A stretch of DNA of 64,000 nucleotides from Thioalkalivibrio versutus (lineage in GTDB: Bacteria > Pseudomonadota > Gammaproteobacteria > Ectothiorhodospirales > Ectothiorhodospiraceae), in NCBI RefSeq assembly GCF_001999325.1, contig NZ_MVAR01000005.1, positions 147,372 through 211,371 of the forward strand, given 5' to 3'. Both the position numbers and the translations under genes were made by a program. The notes beneath the pieces are model-generated. The model ran no database searches. It was not told the DNA's origin and worked only from the letters and a program-made list of their open reading frames with translations. This document shows positions 19,653-29,690 of the stretch, in pieces (position 1 is the first letter of the stretch; each line of letters starts with the position of its first letter).

Positions 19653-20888
19653 TCAGGCGCGGGCGGCTTCGCGGGGGAGGAGGGACGAGATCATCCAGGT
19701 GGCGAAGATGAAGAAGGTGGAAGCGATCAGGGCGCCTTCCAGGCCCCAGACCATGAAGATGGCGCCGGAGGCGACAGTGCCGACCAGGCGGCCGCCAGCG
19801 TTGGCCATGTAGTAGAAGCCCACCTTCATCGCAACGCGGTCGGCCTCGGCGTAGTCAAGGATGAGGAAGGAGTGGACGGCCGAGTTGATCGCGAACACCA
19901 CGCCGAACACGCCCAGTCCGACCATCAGCACCCAGGCCGGGTCCAGGCCCACCTCCAGGCCGATCACAATGGCGATCGGCAGCAGCATCAGGATGAACGC
20001 CCACAGGCGCGCGGTGAGTCCGGTCGGATGCACCCCGCCCCGGCCCAGCAGGCGCGGCACCGAGGCCTGCACGATGCCGTAGCCGATCACCCACAGCGCG
20101 AGGAACGCGCCGACCTGCATGTGGTTCCAGTCGAGCGTGGCGCTGAGGAACACCGGCAACGCGACCACGAACCAGACATCACGCGCGCCGAACAGGAAGA
20201 AGCGTGCGGCCGAGAGCACGTTGATCGCGGCGGAGTTGGAGAACATCTGGGTGAACTTCGGCTTGCCCCCGACACGCCCCAGCCCGCGCGGCAGTCCGAC
20301 CACCGAGAACAGCATGACCAGCGCCAGCATCCCGGCCAGGATGACCAGCGCCATCTGGAAGCCCACGCTGTAGAGCAGCGCCCCGCCGACAAAGAAGCCG
20401 ACCCCCTTTAGCGCGTTCTTCGAGCCGGTGAGTACCGCCACCCAGCGAAACAGCCGCCCCTCCCTGTCGCCGGCGATCAGCTTCACGCCGGACTTCGCGC
20501 TCATCTTGTTCAGATCCTTGGCGATCCCGGACAGGGCCTGCGCAAACATCACGTAGGCCACGCCCAGCCACGCCTCGGGCACCGTGAGCATCAGCAGGGC
20601 CGCCACCTGCAGCAGCGTCCCGCCGATCATGGTGGTGTTCACCCCCAGCCGCGCGGCCAGCCAGCCACCGGTGAGGTTGGTGATGACCCCGAACAGCTCG
20701 TAGAACAGGAACAGGAAGGCGATCTCCAGCGGGCTGTAGCCCAGCTGGTGGAAGAACAGCACGACCAGCATGCGGATCGCGCCGTCGGTGACGGTGAACG
20801 CCCAATAGTTCGCGGTGATCCGCGCGTAGGCACCCAGCCCCAGGGTAGGCGGCCCGCCGGAGTTTGGCTGGTCGGCCGTGCCGCTCAC
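19653..20888 (-). CDS. arsJ: Organoarsenical efflux MFS transporter ArsJ
   Basis: 411 aa major-facilitator permease with about 12 hydrophobic segments. The opening YARITANYWAFTVTDGAIRM and the segments YELFGVITNLTGGW, SGIAKDLNKMSAKSG, LTGSKNALKGVGFF and LFGARDVWFVVALPVFL match my memory of ArsJ. ArsJ exports 1-arseno-3-phosphoglycerate, which then breaks down to arsenate outside. The gene starts 7 bp after the partner GAPDH gene, the known arsenate-resistance pairing. No arsR or arsC is visible nearby. Confidence 0.9.
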   Translation of the reverse strand: MSGTADQPNSGGPPTLGLGAYARITANYWAFTVTDGAIRMLVVLFFHQLGYSPLEIAFLFLFYELFGVITNLTGGWLAARLGVNTTMIGGTLLQVAALLMLTVPEAWLGVAYVMFAQALSGIAKDLNKMSAKSGVKLIAGDREGRLFRWVAVLTGSKNALKGVGFFVGGALLYSVGFQMALVILAGMLALVMLFSVVGLPRGLGRVGGKPKFTQMFSNSAAINVLSAARFFLFGARDVWFVVALPVFLSATLDWNHMQVGAFLALWVIGYGIVQASVPRLLGRGGVHPTGLTARLWAFILMLLPIAIVIGLEVGLDPAWVLMVGLGVFGVVFAINSAVHSFLILDYAEADRVAMKVGFYYMANAGGRLVGTVASGAIFMVWGLEGALIASTFFIFATWMISSLLPREAARA

Positions 20889-20895
20889 GACGGCA

Positions 20896-21909
20896 TCAAA
20901 CCCCGAGCTTGGCGACGCGGGCGACCAGTTCGACCAGCCGGTTCGCGTAGCCCCACTCGTTGTCGTACCAGGCCAGCACCTTCACCTGCGTGCCATCGAC
21001 CACCATCGTCGACTGGGCATCCACGATGGACGAGCGCGGGTCGGTGCGGAAATCGCTGGAGACCAGCGGGCGCTCCTCGAAGCCGAGGATGCCGTTCAGA
21101 TCACCGTTCGCAGCCTCGCGCAGCAGGCCGTTGACCTCCTTCGCCGTCGTCTCGCGCGCGGCCTCGAAGGTGAAATCCGTCAGCGACGCGTTCATCAACG
21201 GCACGCGCACCGCATGGCCGTTCAGCCGCCCGTTCAGCTCGGGGAAGATGTCGCCGATCGCCTTCGCCGAGCCGGTAGTGGTCGGGATCAGGTTCAGCCC
21301 GGCCGCACGAGCCCGGCGCAGGTTGTCGCGCGGCAGGTCCACCGGCGACTGGGTGGCGGTCATGTCGTGGACGGTCAGGATGGTGCCGTGGCGGATCGAC
21401 AGCGCCGGGTGCAGCACCTTGACCAGCGGCGCCAGGCAATTGGTGGTGCAGGAGGCAGCCGTCACGACGTGGTGCTTCGCGGGATCGTAAGCGGCGTCGT
21501 TCACGCCCATCACCACGTTCAGCGCGCGCTCGTCCTTCACCGGCGCCGCGACCACCACGCGCTTCGCGCCCCGGGTGAAGTGCGGCTCCAGCGTGTCCAT
21601 GGTGCGGAAGGCGCCAGTGGCGTCGATGACGATGTCCACGTCCGACTCGCCCCACGGCACCTGCCCCGGCTCGGCCAGGCCCGTGTGGCGCAGCTCGCGC
21701 CCGTCGATCCGGATCTGGTCCGCTTGGGCCTCGGGCTCGCGGCCCCAACGCCCGTGAACGGAATCAAACTCCAACAGATGCCCGGTAACGGTCCCGTCCG
21801 CGGCGGACTCGTTCAGATGCACGACCTCGATGTCGTCCCGGTCCCATGCCGCGCGCAGGGCCAACCGACCGATCCGCCCTATCCCGTTGATACCGACGCG
21901 CACCGCCAT
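20896..21909 (-). CDS. ArsJ-associated glyceraldehyde-3-phosphate dehydrogenase
   Basis: 337 aa. NAD-binding [15 protein letters not shown] at the N-terminus, catalytic Cys in SCTTNCLAP and C-terminal [15 protein letters not shown] are all intact. In arsJ operons this enzyme makes 1-arseno-3-phosphoglycerate from glyceraldehyde 3-phosphate and arsenate, and ArsJ then exports it. Assignment to that role rests on the 7-bp spacing to arsJ. By sequence alone it could also act as a glycolytic or gluconeogenic GAPDH. Confidence 0.9.
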   Translation of the reverse strand: MAVRVGINGIGRIGRLALRAAWDRDDIEVVHLNESAADGTVTGHLLEFDSVHGRWGREPEAQADQIRIDGRELRHTGLAEPGQVPWGESDVDIVIDATGAFRTMDTLEPHFTRGAKRVVVAAPVKDERALNVVMGVNDAAYDPAKHHVVTAASCTTNCLAPLVKVLHPALSIRHGTILTVHDMTATQSPVDLPRDNLRRARAAGLNLIPTTTGSAKAIGDIFPELNGRLNGHAVRVPLMNASLTDFTFEAARETTAKEVNGLLREAANGDLNGILGFEERPLVSSDFRTDPRSSIVDAQSTMVVDGTQVKVLAWYDNEWGYANRLVELVARVAKLGV

Positions 21910-21993
21910 GGAGCCCCTCCCGCGAAAAATCGCGTCAGCATACCCCGCCCAAATGACAAACGCATGACGCCCGGGCGCCGAAAACCCGGCTCG

Positions 21994-22512
21994 TCAGTTG
22001 AGCCAGACGATCCCCGCGTTGAGGTAGATGGCGAAGGCGACCCACAGCAGGTACGGCACCAGCAGCGCGCCGGCGATTCGGTCGATCCGCCAGAAGACAA
22101 TCAGGGTGGCCAGGATCACCGGCCACAGGATCAGGATCTCGGCGAGCGCCAGATCCGGGCGTTGCATGCCGAAGAACAGCACCGACCAGCCGAGATTCAG
22201 CGCGAGCTGGGCCAGGAACAGCCCCAGCGCCATCGGGGCACCGGTCAAACCGACGCGCCGCCAGACATGCCAGGCGGCGAGACCCATCAGGCCGAACAGC
22301 ACGGACCAGACCGGGCCGAATACCGCGTCCGGCGGGTTCAGCGGCGGGCGCGTCAGCGTCGGATACCAGTCGCCCACCGACAGACTGGTCGCCCAGCCCC
22401 CCAATCCCGCCACAGCGAAGACCAACACCATCCAGGCCAGCAGGCCCAGCATGTCCATGGCAAAGGAGCGCCGCCGCGGGCGCGGGGAACGGGCCGAATC
22501 GGATGTCGTCAC
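21994..22512 (-). CDS. tspO: TspO/MBR family tryptophan-rich sensory protein
   Basis: 172 aa with five predicted membrane helices. Family signatures are WYPTLTRPPLNPPDAVFGPV, WSVLFGLMGLAAWHVW, LALNLGWSVLFFG and the C-terminal LWVAFAIYLNAGIVWLN. TspO proteins bind porphyrins and related ligands in the inner or outer membrane and modulate tetrapyrrole or stress responses. The N-terminal 18 residues are basic and soluble, and an internal ATG (MDMLGLL) could be the true start. Transcribed away from the RND operon. Confidence 0.9.
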   Translation of the reverse strand: MTTSDSARSPRPRRRSFAMDMLGLLAWMVLVFAVAGLGGWATSLSVGDWYPTLTRPPLNPPDAVFGPVWSVLFGLMGLAAWHVWRRVGLTGAPMALGLFLAQLALNLGWSVLFFGMQRPDLALAEILILWPVILATLIVFWRIDRIAGALLVPYLLWVAFAIYLNAGIVWLN

Positions 22513-22646
22513 GGAATTCTCCTTGTACTCGCGGGTCCTAGTCCGGGCTTCATCGAATCGGCGCCGGATTCCGAACGGAATTCATGCACGATTCAGTCAG
22601 CCACGCGACACTCTAACCTGACCACCCGGCACACAAGCGAGTTGCA

Positions 22647-23867
22647 ATGCCCCGCCCCGCCACACTGATCACGGCGATCCTGTTCCTCCTGGCCGCTGGC
22701 ATCCTCGTCTGGATGCTGCTGGGGCCGGAAGACGACGCGGCCCCTTCCGGTCGTCCGGGCGGCGGCGAGACCCGCCCGGTCGCGGTCGCCATTGCCGGCA
22801 TCGAGACCCGCGACCTGGTCGAACGGCGGCGCTTCACCGGCAGCATCGAGGGCGCCGACCGGATCGAGATCACCCCCCGCGTGGGCGGGCGGGTTGCCGA
22901 GGTGTTCGTCAATCTGGGCGACCGCGTGGAGCCCGGTGATCCGCTGCTGCAGCTGGATACCGAGGAATTCGAGCAGGATGTGGCCCAGGCCGCGGCGGAG
23001 CTGGAAGTCGCCGAGGCCAGCCTGGCCGAGGCCCTGGCCAGCCGCGATGCCACCCGGCGCGAACTGCAGCGCACCCGCGAGCTGCGCGACCAGGGGATCG
23101 CGTCGCGCTCGGAGCTGGAGGCCGCGGAAACCGAACTCGCCCTGGCACAGACGCGCGTCACCCTGGCCGAATCGCAGATCCGCCAGCGGCGTTCCGCGCT
23201 ACGCACCCGCGAGATCCAGTTGAGCTACACCCGCATCGAGGCGGGTACGGCCGACAGCACCCGCTGGGTCGCCGAACGCCACGTGGATCCCGGCACGGTC
23301 ATCAGCGCCAACGACACCGCACTGGCGCTGGTCCGGCTGCAGCCGGTGCGCGCCATCCTGGCCGTGACCGAGGCCGACTACGGCCGGCTGTCGCCGGGCC
23401 AGGGGGCACAGGTCTACACCGCCGCCTATCCGGACGCCGGATTTGCCGGCACCATCGCCCGCATCGCCCCGGAATTCCGGCCCGGGTCGCGTCAGGCTCG
23501 GGTCGAGGTGGAGATCCCCAACGAACGCGACCAGCTGCGCCCGGGCATGTTCGTGGAGGCCGCCATTACCCTGGGGGAACGCAACGCCGTCCGGGCCATC
23601 CCGCGCGACGCGATCATCCAGCGCGAGGCCGGCCCGACCCTGTTCAGCGTGGACCGCAGCGGCGAACGCCCGCAGGCCCGCCGCCATCAGGCGGTTACCG
23701 GCGTGCGTGATGGAGACTGGGTCGAGCTGCTGGAACCGGAGCTGCCGGAAGGCACCGAGGTCGTCGTGCTCGGCCAGCACCTGCTCGCGGACGGCACCCC
23801 GCTGCGCCTGACCGACCCGCGCAACGTGCCGGGTGGAGACGACACACCCGAGTCGGACACCCCGTGA
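22647..23867 (+). CDS. RND efflux periplasmic adaptor (membrane fusion protein)
   Basis: 406 aa. N-terminal signal/anchor (ATLITAILFLLAAGILVWMLL), then a split biotinyl-lipoyl-like domain (GRVAEVFVNLGDRVEPGDPLL). An alpha-helical coiled-coil hairpin (about 110-195), beta-barrel and membrane-proximal domains follow. It links the inner-membrane pump to the outer-membrane channel. The last four bases overlap the permease start (GTGA). The C-terminus is acidic (DDTPESDTP). Confidence 0.93.
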   Translation: MPRPATLITAILFLLAAGILVWMLLGPEDDAAPSGRPGGGETRPVAVAIAGIETRDLVERRRFTGSIEGADRIEITPRVGGRVAEVFVNLGDRVEPGDPLLQLDTEEFEQDVAQAAAELEVAEASLAEALASRDATRRELQRTRELRDQGIASRSELEAAETELALAQTRVTLAESQIRQRRSALRTREIQLSYTRIEAGTADSTRWVAERHVDPGTVISANDTALALVRLQPVRAILAVTEADYGRLSPGQGAQVYTAAYPDAGFAGTIARIAPEFRPGSRQARVEVEIPNERDQLRPGMFVEAAITLGERNAVRAIPRDAIIQREAGPTLFSVDRSGERPQARRHQAVTGVRDGDWVELLEPELPEGTEVVVLGQHLLADGTPLRLTDPRNVPGGDDTPESDTP

Positions 23868-26800
23868 ATCCGGCCCGCGTAACGGTCCACCGCCCCGTGC
23901 TGACCAGCATGGTGGCCCTGATCGTGGTGATCCTCGGCCTGACCGCGCTGACCCGCCTGCCGGTGGATCTGCTGCCGAATATCACCTACCCGGTGGTCAC
24001 GGTGATGACGTCCTACCCCAATGCCGGGGCCGAGGAAGTCGAACAACTCGTCACGCGCCAGGTGGAGCAGGCCGCGGCCGCCATTACCGGTGCCCAGGAG
24101 ATCCGCTCGACCTCCGCCGAGGGCAACAGCAACGTCCGCATCAACTTTGCCTGGGGCACGGACATCCGCCAGGCGGTGGACGACCTGCGCGATCGCCTGG
24201 CGCGCATCGAGGACCGCCTGCCCGATGACGCCGATCGCCCGCTGGTACGCCAGTTCGACACCCAGGACTCGCCCATCATGCGTCTGGGCATCGGCTCGCA
24301 ACTGGACGCCATCCACCTGCGCACCCTGATCGACAACCGTATCGCCCCGCGTCTGGAACGCATCCCCGGCGTGGCAGCTGTGGATACCTTCGGCGGCCTG
24401 GAGCGCGAGGTCCGCGTGGAGGTGGACCCGGAACGCATCGAGGCCATCGACCTCGGCCTGGACGACCTGCGCAACCGCATCCGCGACGCCAACGTGATCA
24501 CCCCCGGCGGCCCGATCATGGACGGGCGCCGCGAATACCGCCTGCGCACCCCGGCCGAGTTCCGTTCGGTGGACGAGGTCCGCGACACCATCGTGCAGCG
24601 CAGCGAGGACGGTGTGACCTACCTGCACCAGGTGGCCGACGTGCGCGACACCCACCAGCGCGTTACCCGCCGGTTCCGGGTCAACCAGGAGGAAGGCGTG
24701 CAGCTCGCCGTGCGCAAGCTGGCCGACGCCAACACCGTCGAGGTCTCCGAGGCGGTCCACGCCGAACTGGCGCGCCTGAACCGCGACTTCCCCCAGATCG
24801 ACATCCGCGCCGTCACCGACGAGGCCGGTTTTATCCGCAACTCCATCACCAACGTCGGTCGGTCGATCCTCTACGGCAGTGCCCTGGCCGTGCTGGTGCT
24901 GCTCGTGTTCCTGCGCAACATCCGCTACACGCTGGTGGCGGCCACCGCGATCCCGCTGGCGGTGATCGCCACCTTCGGCCTGGTCTACTTCGGCGGCTAC
25001 TCGCTGAACCTGATGACACTCGGCGGGATCGCGCTGGGCGTGGGGCTAATGGTGGACAACGCCATCGTGGTGATCGAGAGCATCGCGCGACGGCGCGAGG
25101 AACATGCCGAACAGACCGCCGCCGAGGCCGCCATCAGCGGCACCGGGCGCGTCGCACCCGCCATCGTCGCCAGCACCCTGACCACCGTGGCGATCTTCCT
25201 GCCGCTGTTCTTCGCCGAGGAACTGGCCGGCCAGCTGTTCAAGCCGCTGGCGGCGGTGGTCGCCTTTGCCCTGGCAGGCTCGCTGATCGTCGCGCTGACC
25301 CTGGTCCCGATGCTGATGGCCCGCGCCCCGATGCCCAAGCGCGACACCAGTGCCCTCGCGCGCATGGAGCAACGCTACCAGGGGCTGCTGCGGCGCACCC
25401 TGGCCCAGCCGTGGATGGTCATCGGCATCAGCCTCCTGCTGCTGATGATCGCCCTGGCGGGGCTGCGCGGCGTGGGCACGGAATTCCTGCCCGCCACCGA
25501 CGAAGGCGAATTGCGCGTGCATGTCGCCATGGAGCCCGGCACACCCCTGGAAGAGCTCTACGCCACGATGTCCGGCCTCGAGGCGATCATCCACGACGAG
25601 GTCCCGGAACTGGAAAACCTGGTCTCCAGCTCCGGCGCCTCGGCGTTCCGCGCCTCCTCGCCCGCCTCCGGCAACATGCGCGTGATGGTCGGCTCGCGCG
25701 ACAGCCGCAGCCGCTCCTCCGAAGAGATCGCCGCGGCCCTGCGCGACGCGCTGGGCAGCCCGCCGGGGGTCGAGATCCGCGTGCGCGCCTCCAGCGGGAT
25801 CTTCTTCCGCGGCTTCGGGCGCGGCGCCGACGAGGAAAGCCTGTCCATCGAGGTACGTGGCTTCGAGCTGCCCACGATGAACGCCGTCATCGAGCGCTTC
25901 GAGACCGCGCTGGCGGACGTCCCCGGCGTCACCGACACCCGCGTCGGCTCCGACGGCGGGCAGCCGGAATTCGCCACCCGCATCCACCGCGACCGCGCCG
26001 CCGACCTCGGCGTGGACGTGCGCACCATCGCCCAGACCCTGGAAACCGCCCTGGGCGGCTCCGGCGCCGGCCAGCTGCGCGCGGGCGGCGACGAGACGCG
26101 CATCTGGGTCCAACTACGCGACGCCGACCGGAGCTCGCTGGACGACCTCCTCAACCTGACCGTGCGCAGCGAGGACGGCGAACGCGTGGCATTGCGCAGC
26201 CTGGTCACGTTCGATACGGCGATCGGCCCGGACAGCATCCAGCGCCGCGAACAGGCGCGCATCAGCACCTTGTTCGTGAACATCGGCGACCGCTCGCTGG
26301 GCGAGGTCGCCGCCGACGTGCGTGCGGCGCTGGCCGATATCCCGCTGCCGGAGGAGATCGACTTCTCGGTCACCGGCGACATCGAGGAGCAGGAAGCCGC
26401 GTTCTCCGAACTGCTCCTGGGCACCCTGCTCGCGACGTTGCTGGTCTACATGGTCATGGCCAGCCTGTACGAGTCCCTGCGCGACCCGCTGATCGTGATG
26501 TTCTCCATCCCGCTGGCGATCATTGGTGTAACCGGCGCGCTGCTGATCACCGACACCACGCTCAACGTGCAGTCGCTGATCGGCATCCTGCTGCTGGTCG
26601 GGATCGTGGTGAACAACGCGATCCTGCTGGTGGACCGCATGGCGCGGCGCCACCGCGAAGACGGCATGGAACTGCAAGCGGCCATCGTGGCCGCCGCGGG
26701 CGAGCGCCTGCGCCCGATCCTGATGACCACGCTGACCACCATCCTGGCGCTGTCGCCGCTGGCCATCGGCATGGGCGACGGCGGCGAGGCCCAGGCCCCG

Positions 26801-26938
26801 ATGGCCCGGGTCGTGATCGGCGGGCTGCTCTCGTCTACCCTGATCACCCTGGTGCTGATCCCGACGCTCTACCTGCTGTTCCACCGCCGGGGCGAGCACC
26901 CGCAACCCGTCTACCGAGTCGCCACGGATCATGCCTAG
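23864..26938 (+). CDS. RND efflux permease (AcrB/HAE1-like)
   Basis: 1024 aa with a GTG start overlapping the adaptor stop. The layout is typical for proton-driven RND pumps: TM1 (VLTSMVALIVVILGLTAL), a large periplasmic loop, TM2-6, a second periplasmic loop (about 540-840) and TM7-12. TM4 reads GVGLMVDNAIVVIES, with one Asp of the proton relay kept and Asn at the second position, as in many non-AcrB pumps. It lacks the metal-pump VDGA motif, so organic substrates are likelier than heavy metals. Substrate unknown. Confidence 0.94.
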   Translation: MNPARVTVHRPVLTSMVALIVVILGLTALTRLPVDLLPNITYPVVTVMTSYPNAGAEEVEQLVTRQVEQAAAAITGAQEIRSTSAEGNSNVRINFAWGTDIRQAVDDLRDRLARIEDRLPDDADRPLVRQFDTQDSPIMRLGIGSQLDAIHLRTLIDNRIAPRLERIPGVAAVDTFGGLEREVRVEVDPERIEAIDLGLDDLRNRIRDANVITPGGPIMDGRREYRLRTPAEFRSVDEVRDTIVQRSEDGVTYLHQVADVRDTHQRVTRRFRVNQEEGVQLAVRKLADANTVEVSEAVHAELARLNRDFPQIDIRAVTDEAGFIRNSITNVGRSILYGSALAVLVLLVFLRNIRYTLVAATAIPLAVIATFGLVYFGGYSLNLMTLGGIALGVGLMVDNAIVVIESIARRREEHAEQTAAEAAISGTGRVAPAIVASTLTTVAIFLPLFFAEELAGQLFKPLAAVVAFALAGSLIVALTLVPMLMARAPMPKRDTSALARMEQRYQGLLRRTLAQPWMVIGISLLLLMIALAGLRGVGTEFLPATDEGELRVHVAMEPGTPLEELYATMSGLEAIIHDEVPELENLVSSSGASAFRASSPASGNMRVMVGSRDSRSRSSEEIAAALRDALGSPPGVEIRVRASSGIFFRGFGRGADEESLSIEVRGFELPTMNAVIERFETALADVPGVTDTRVGSDGGQPEFATRIHRDRAADLGVDVRTIAQTLETALGGSGAGQLRAGGDETRIWVQLRDADRSSLDDLLNLTVRSEDGERVALRSLVTFDTAIGPDSIQRREQARISTLFVNIGDRSLGEVAADVRAALADIPLPEEIDFSVTGDIEEQEAAFSELLLGTLLATLLVYMVMASLYESLRDPLIVMFSIPLAIIGVTGALLITDTTLNVQSLIGILLLVGIVVNNAILLVDRMARRHREDGMELQAAIVAAAGERLRPILMTTLTTILALSPLAIGMGDGGEAQAPMARVVIGGLLSSTLITLVLIPTLYLLFHRRGEHPQPVYRVATDHA

Positions 26939-28511
26939 AACTCCCCTGCCCTTCCTCGTCGCGCTCGCGCTGGCGCTGGCCCTCCCGGCCCACGCCTCTG
27001 AAACGCCGGATGCCTCCGACGGGCTGCGCCTGTCCCTGCCCGCGGATGCACTGACGGACGCACGGCCGTTCGAACGCGAGGCGGTGGCGGAAGAGACCCT
27101 GTCCCTGGAGGAGGCCGTCGCCCGCGCGCTGGAAGGCAACCGCGGCCTGCGCGCCGAGCGCCTGCAAACCGCGATCCAGGGCATCTTCGAGGCACAGGAA
27201 CGCGCGGTGTTCGACCCCGAGCTGTTCGCCGAGCTGGAGATCAGCCGCGACCAGAGCGTGCGCCAGCTGGAACAGATCGGCGAAACCGATGAAGTAACCA
27301 CTACCCGGCGCTTTGGCGAGGCGGGTCTGAGCCAGTCGCTGCCAACCGGTACGGACCTGACGGTCTCCGTACGCAGCTCGCGCAGTTCCAGCTCGCGCGT
27401 GGAGGCACCCCAGTTCACCACCCGCGCGGGCCTGAGCCTGACTCAGGCCCTGCTCCGGGGCGGGCGTATCGAGTCCAACCTGGTGCGCCTGCGCCAGGCC
27501 GGCCTCGACGTGGAGGCCTCGGAGTACGAGGTCCGCGGCTTCGTCGAACAGCTGATCACCGACGTCGAGGGACGCTACTGGGATCTGGTGCTGGCCGACG
27601 AACGGATCGCCATCTTCGAGGAGGCCCTGGCCGTGGCCCGCGAGCAGCTCGACCAGACCGAGCGGCGCATCGCCGCCGGCGACCGCCCCGAGACCGAGGC
27701 CGTGTCGGCCCGTGCCGAGGTGGCGCTGCGCCGTCAGGGCCTGATCGACGCCCGCGCCGAACGCGCCCGCGCGCAGGACGGCCTCGCGCGACTGCTCCAG
27801 GGCGACGGCGGCCTGTGGGATACCCGGCTCGAGGCGAGCTCCGAGCCGGGCCTGGAACGCTACACGCTGGAACCCCTGAATGCCTACGTGGCGCTGGCCC
27901 GCGACCACCGCGCCGATCTCAACGAAACGCGACTGCGGGTCCAGCGCGACCAACTGGAGGTCGTGCGCACCCGCAACGGCCTGCTGCCGCGCCTGGATTT
28001 CTTCGTGACCCTGGGCCAGTCGGGCTACGCGGACAGCTTCAGCCGCACCTGGCGCGACCGCCAGGGCGACGGCTACGACCTGGCGGCCGGCCTGCGCTTC
28101 GAGATGCCGATCGGCAACCGCGCCGCCGAGGCCGAACACACCCGGGCCCGGCTGACCCGCCAGCAGATCCGGGAAACCCTGGCCAACCTGGAGCAACTCG
28201 CCATCGAGGACGTGCGCGGCACCTGGTTCGACGCCGCCCGCATCCGCGAACAGATTCAGGCACAGGAAGAGACCGTCGAGTTGCAGGAAGAACTCCTGCG
28301 GGTGGAACAGACGCGCTTCCGCGTCGGCGCCGGGACCGCGCTGGCCGTCTCCCAGGCCCAGCGCGACCTGCTGGAGAGCCGCCTGAACCTGACCGAGACG
28401 GTCGTGCGTTTCCGTCAGCTCACCACCGAACTGCTGAACGCCAGCGGCACCCTGCTGCTCCATCGCGGCATCGACGCCCCCGGCGCCGAACGCGTGGAGA
28501 TCCGTCTGTAA
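26931..28511 (+). CDS. TolC-family outer-membrane efflux protein
   Basis: 526 aa. Signal peptide (FLVALALALALPAHASE) then two outer-membrane-efflux repeats rich in long helices (LSLEEAVARALEGNRGLRAE; RRIAAGDRPETEAVSARAEV). The second half ends ETVVRFRQLTTELLNASGTLL. It overlaps the permease gene by 8 bp and completes a tripartite pump. A small GC inverted repeat (28526-28546) lies between this gene and the convergent phosphatase gene. Confidence 0.92.
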   Translation: MPRTPLPFLVALALALALPAHASETPDASDGLRLSLPADALTDARPFEREAVAEETLSLEEAVARALEGNRGLRAERLQTAIQGIFEAQERAVFDPELFAELEISRDQSVRQLEQIGETDEVTTTRRFGEAGLSQSLPTGTDLTVSVRSSRSSSSRVEAPQFTTRAGLSLTQALLRGGRIESNLVRLRQAGLDVEASEYEVRGFVEQLITDVEGRYWDLVLADERIAIFEEALAVAREQLDQTERRIAAGDRPETEAVSARAEVALRRQGLIDARAERARAQDGLARLLQGDGGLWDTRLEASSEPGLERYTLEPLNAYVALARDHRADLNETRLRVQRDQLEVVRTRNGLLPRLDFFVTLGQSGYADSFSRTWRDRQGDGYDLAAGLRFEMPIGNRAAEAEHTRARLTRQQIRETLANLEQLAIEDVRGTWFDAARIREQIQAQEETVELQEELLRVEQTRFRVGAGTALAVSQAQRDLLESRLNLTETVVRFRQLTTELLNASGTLLLHRGIDAPGAERVEIRL

Positions 28512-28550
28512 GCCGGCTTGCACACGACCCGGCGCCTTCGGGTCGCGCGG

Positions 28551-29129
28551 CTATTGATCCACCGGCCGGGCATTGCCCTGCGCGTCGATCTCGGCGACCA
28601 GCATCGCCCCGGCGCCAAGGCTGCGGCCGCTCAGCTCCATGATATTGGCCCGGTGGGTCACGTAGACCGCCGGCCCCGCCGTCTGCCGGTGTTCTTCCGC
28701 CAGGTGTTCGCGCCACGCGCGCATGCGCCGCTCGCGATGCGGGGCATTGGTGCGAAACACCGAGCCCATTGCCTCCAGCACCACGGGCTCGCCGAACCCC
28801 AGGAGCGCCGCGGTATCGACATTGCGGCACCACGGACCCGCGAACACCCGGATCGACTCGAGGCCCGCCGCGCGCAGGCGCTCCCCACTGGCGCGCGCCT
28901 GCGCGCGTCCTTCAGCCGACAGGTTGCGCTGCGTGGCGCAGTCATCGACATCGAAGCCCGACGGGTCACCGATGCCGGGCGCCAGGGCATGGCGCATCAG
29001 CAGGATGCGGTGGGGTTCCTGTAATTGCGCGACGATCGCGCGTTCATCCGCCAGATCGCCCGCCACCAGGGGCAGAGGCACCGCCAGCGCGGCGATCCAG
29101 AACACCAGAACGACAAAGCGCGTCGTCAC
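28551..29129 (-). CDS. Exported histidine-phosphatase-superfamily protein
   Basis: 192 aa with a GTG start. A signal peptide ([20 protein letters not shown]) precedes the phosphatase signature [11 protein letters not shown]. The catalytic LRHG-type motif is MRHA. Downstream, [17 protein letters not shown] and [12 protein letters not shown] carry the second conserved Arg and His. This resembles periplasmic histidine phosphatases of unknown substrate. It is the last of four overlapping genes, and its GTG overlaps the DUF2256 stop (GTGA). Confidence 0.85.
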   Translation of the reverse strand: MTTRFVVLVFWIAALAVPLPLVAGDLADERAIVAQLQEPHRILLMRHALAPGIGDPSGFDVDDCATQRNLSAEGRAQARASGERLRAAGLESIRVFAGPWCRNVDTAALLGFGEPVVLEAMGSVFRTNAPHRERRMRAWREHLAEEHRQTAGPAVYVTHRANIMELSGRSLGAGAMLVAEIDAQGNARPVDQ

Positions 29130-29302
29130 GCGATCTTCCCCGAACGGCGACGCCGGCAGGCGTCCGAACAGTAGCGAACCTCATCCCAGCACCGGGCCCA
29201 TTTGCGCCGCCAGGCGAACGGGCGGCCGCATACCGCACAGGTCTTCTCCGGTAAATGCGGCTTGGCGTGGGCCACCTTAGCGGTCCGGGTGACAGACCCC
29301 AT
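29126..29302 (-). CDS. DUF2256 small zinc-binding protein
   Basis: 58 aa from [12 protein letters not shown]; a longer in-frame start at 29335 is less likely. The whole conserved domain is present: [20 protein letters not shown], then [16 protein letters not shown]. It has two CxxC/CxxxC pairs suggesting one zinc. Family function unknown. It overlaps the DCC gene by 26 bp and the phosphatase gene by 4 bp. Confidence 0.85.
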   Translation of the reverse strand: MGSVTRTAKVAHAKPHLPEKTCAVCGRPFAWRRKWARCWDEVRYCSDACRRRRSGKIA

Positions 29303-29690
29303 CGTCGCAGCGCGAGCGCCAGCGATAACGCGCAATCACGTTGTAGACGCGATCCATCAGCCAGACGATCGGGGGCAGGCGATGCAGCACACCGCCAAGC
29401 CAGCGGTAATATGGCAGGTGCCGCCAGACCAGCACGAAGGCCCAGGCGCCGCTGCGAATGCGCCCGTCGGCGCTTACGGCATGCATGCGCTGCATCGCAC
29501 GATCCCAGGTAATCCCCCAGGCGTCGAGCGGTGTGGCATCGGCATGGATATCACGCCAATCGATCGCGCCCGCGGTGTCGAGCCGCTGGTAGTGGCCGAT
29601 CTCGCGCCGGCAAAGCGGACAGCCGCCGTCGAAGAACACCACCGGTCGTCCCGGGGCCTCGGAATATTGGTCCTGGTGGTTTTCAGGCAT
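29277..29690 (-). CDS. DCC-family thiol-disulfide oxidoreductase-like protein
   Basis: 137 aa from [15 protein letters not shown]. The family hallmark [20 protein letters not shown] (residues 15-34) contains the D-x-x-C-x-x-C core of a thioredoxin-like fold. The C-terminal half ([20 protein letters not shown]) matches the usual hydrophobic end with YN-x-IARYR. Many proteobacteria carry such a protein; substrate unknown. It overlaps the upstream gene by 8 bp. Confidence 0.87.
   Translation of the reverse strand: MPENHQDQYSEAPGRPVVFFDGGCPLCRREIGHYQRLDTAGAIDWRDIHADATPLDAWGITWDRAMQRMHAVSADGRIRSGAWAFVLVWRHLPYYRWLGGVLHRLPPIVWLMDRVYNVIARYRWRSRCDDGVCHPDR

Noticed and set aside
20896..21909. GAPDH gene considered as the housekeeping glycolytic gapA
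   Set aside because: The 7-bp spacing to arsJ and lack of glycolytic neighbours favour the arsenate-specific role, though activity would be similar.
25411..27054. 547-codon plus-strand frame within the RND permease and TolC genes
   Set aside because: Arg/Ala/Gly/Pro-rich shadow frame with no domain. It spans the junction of two real genes.
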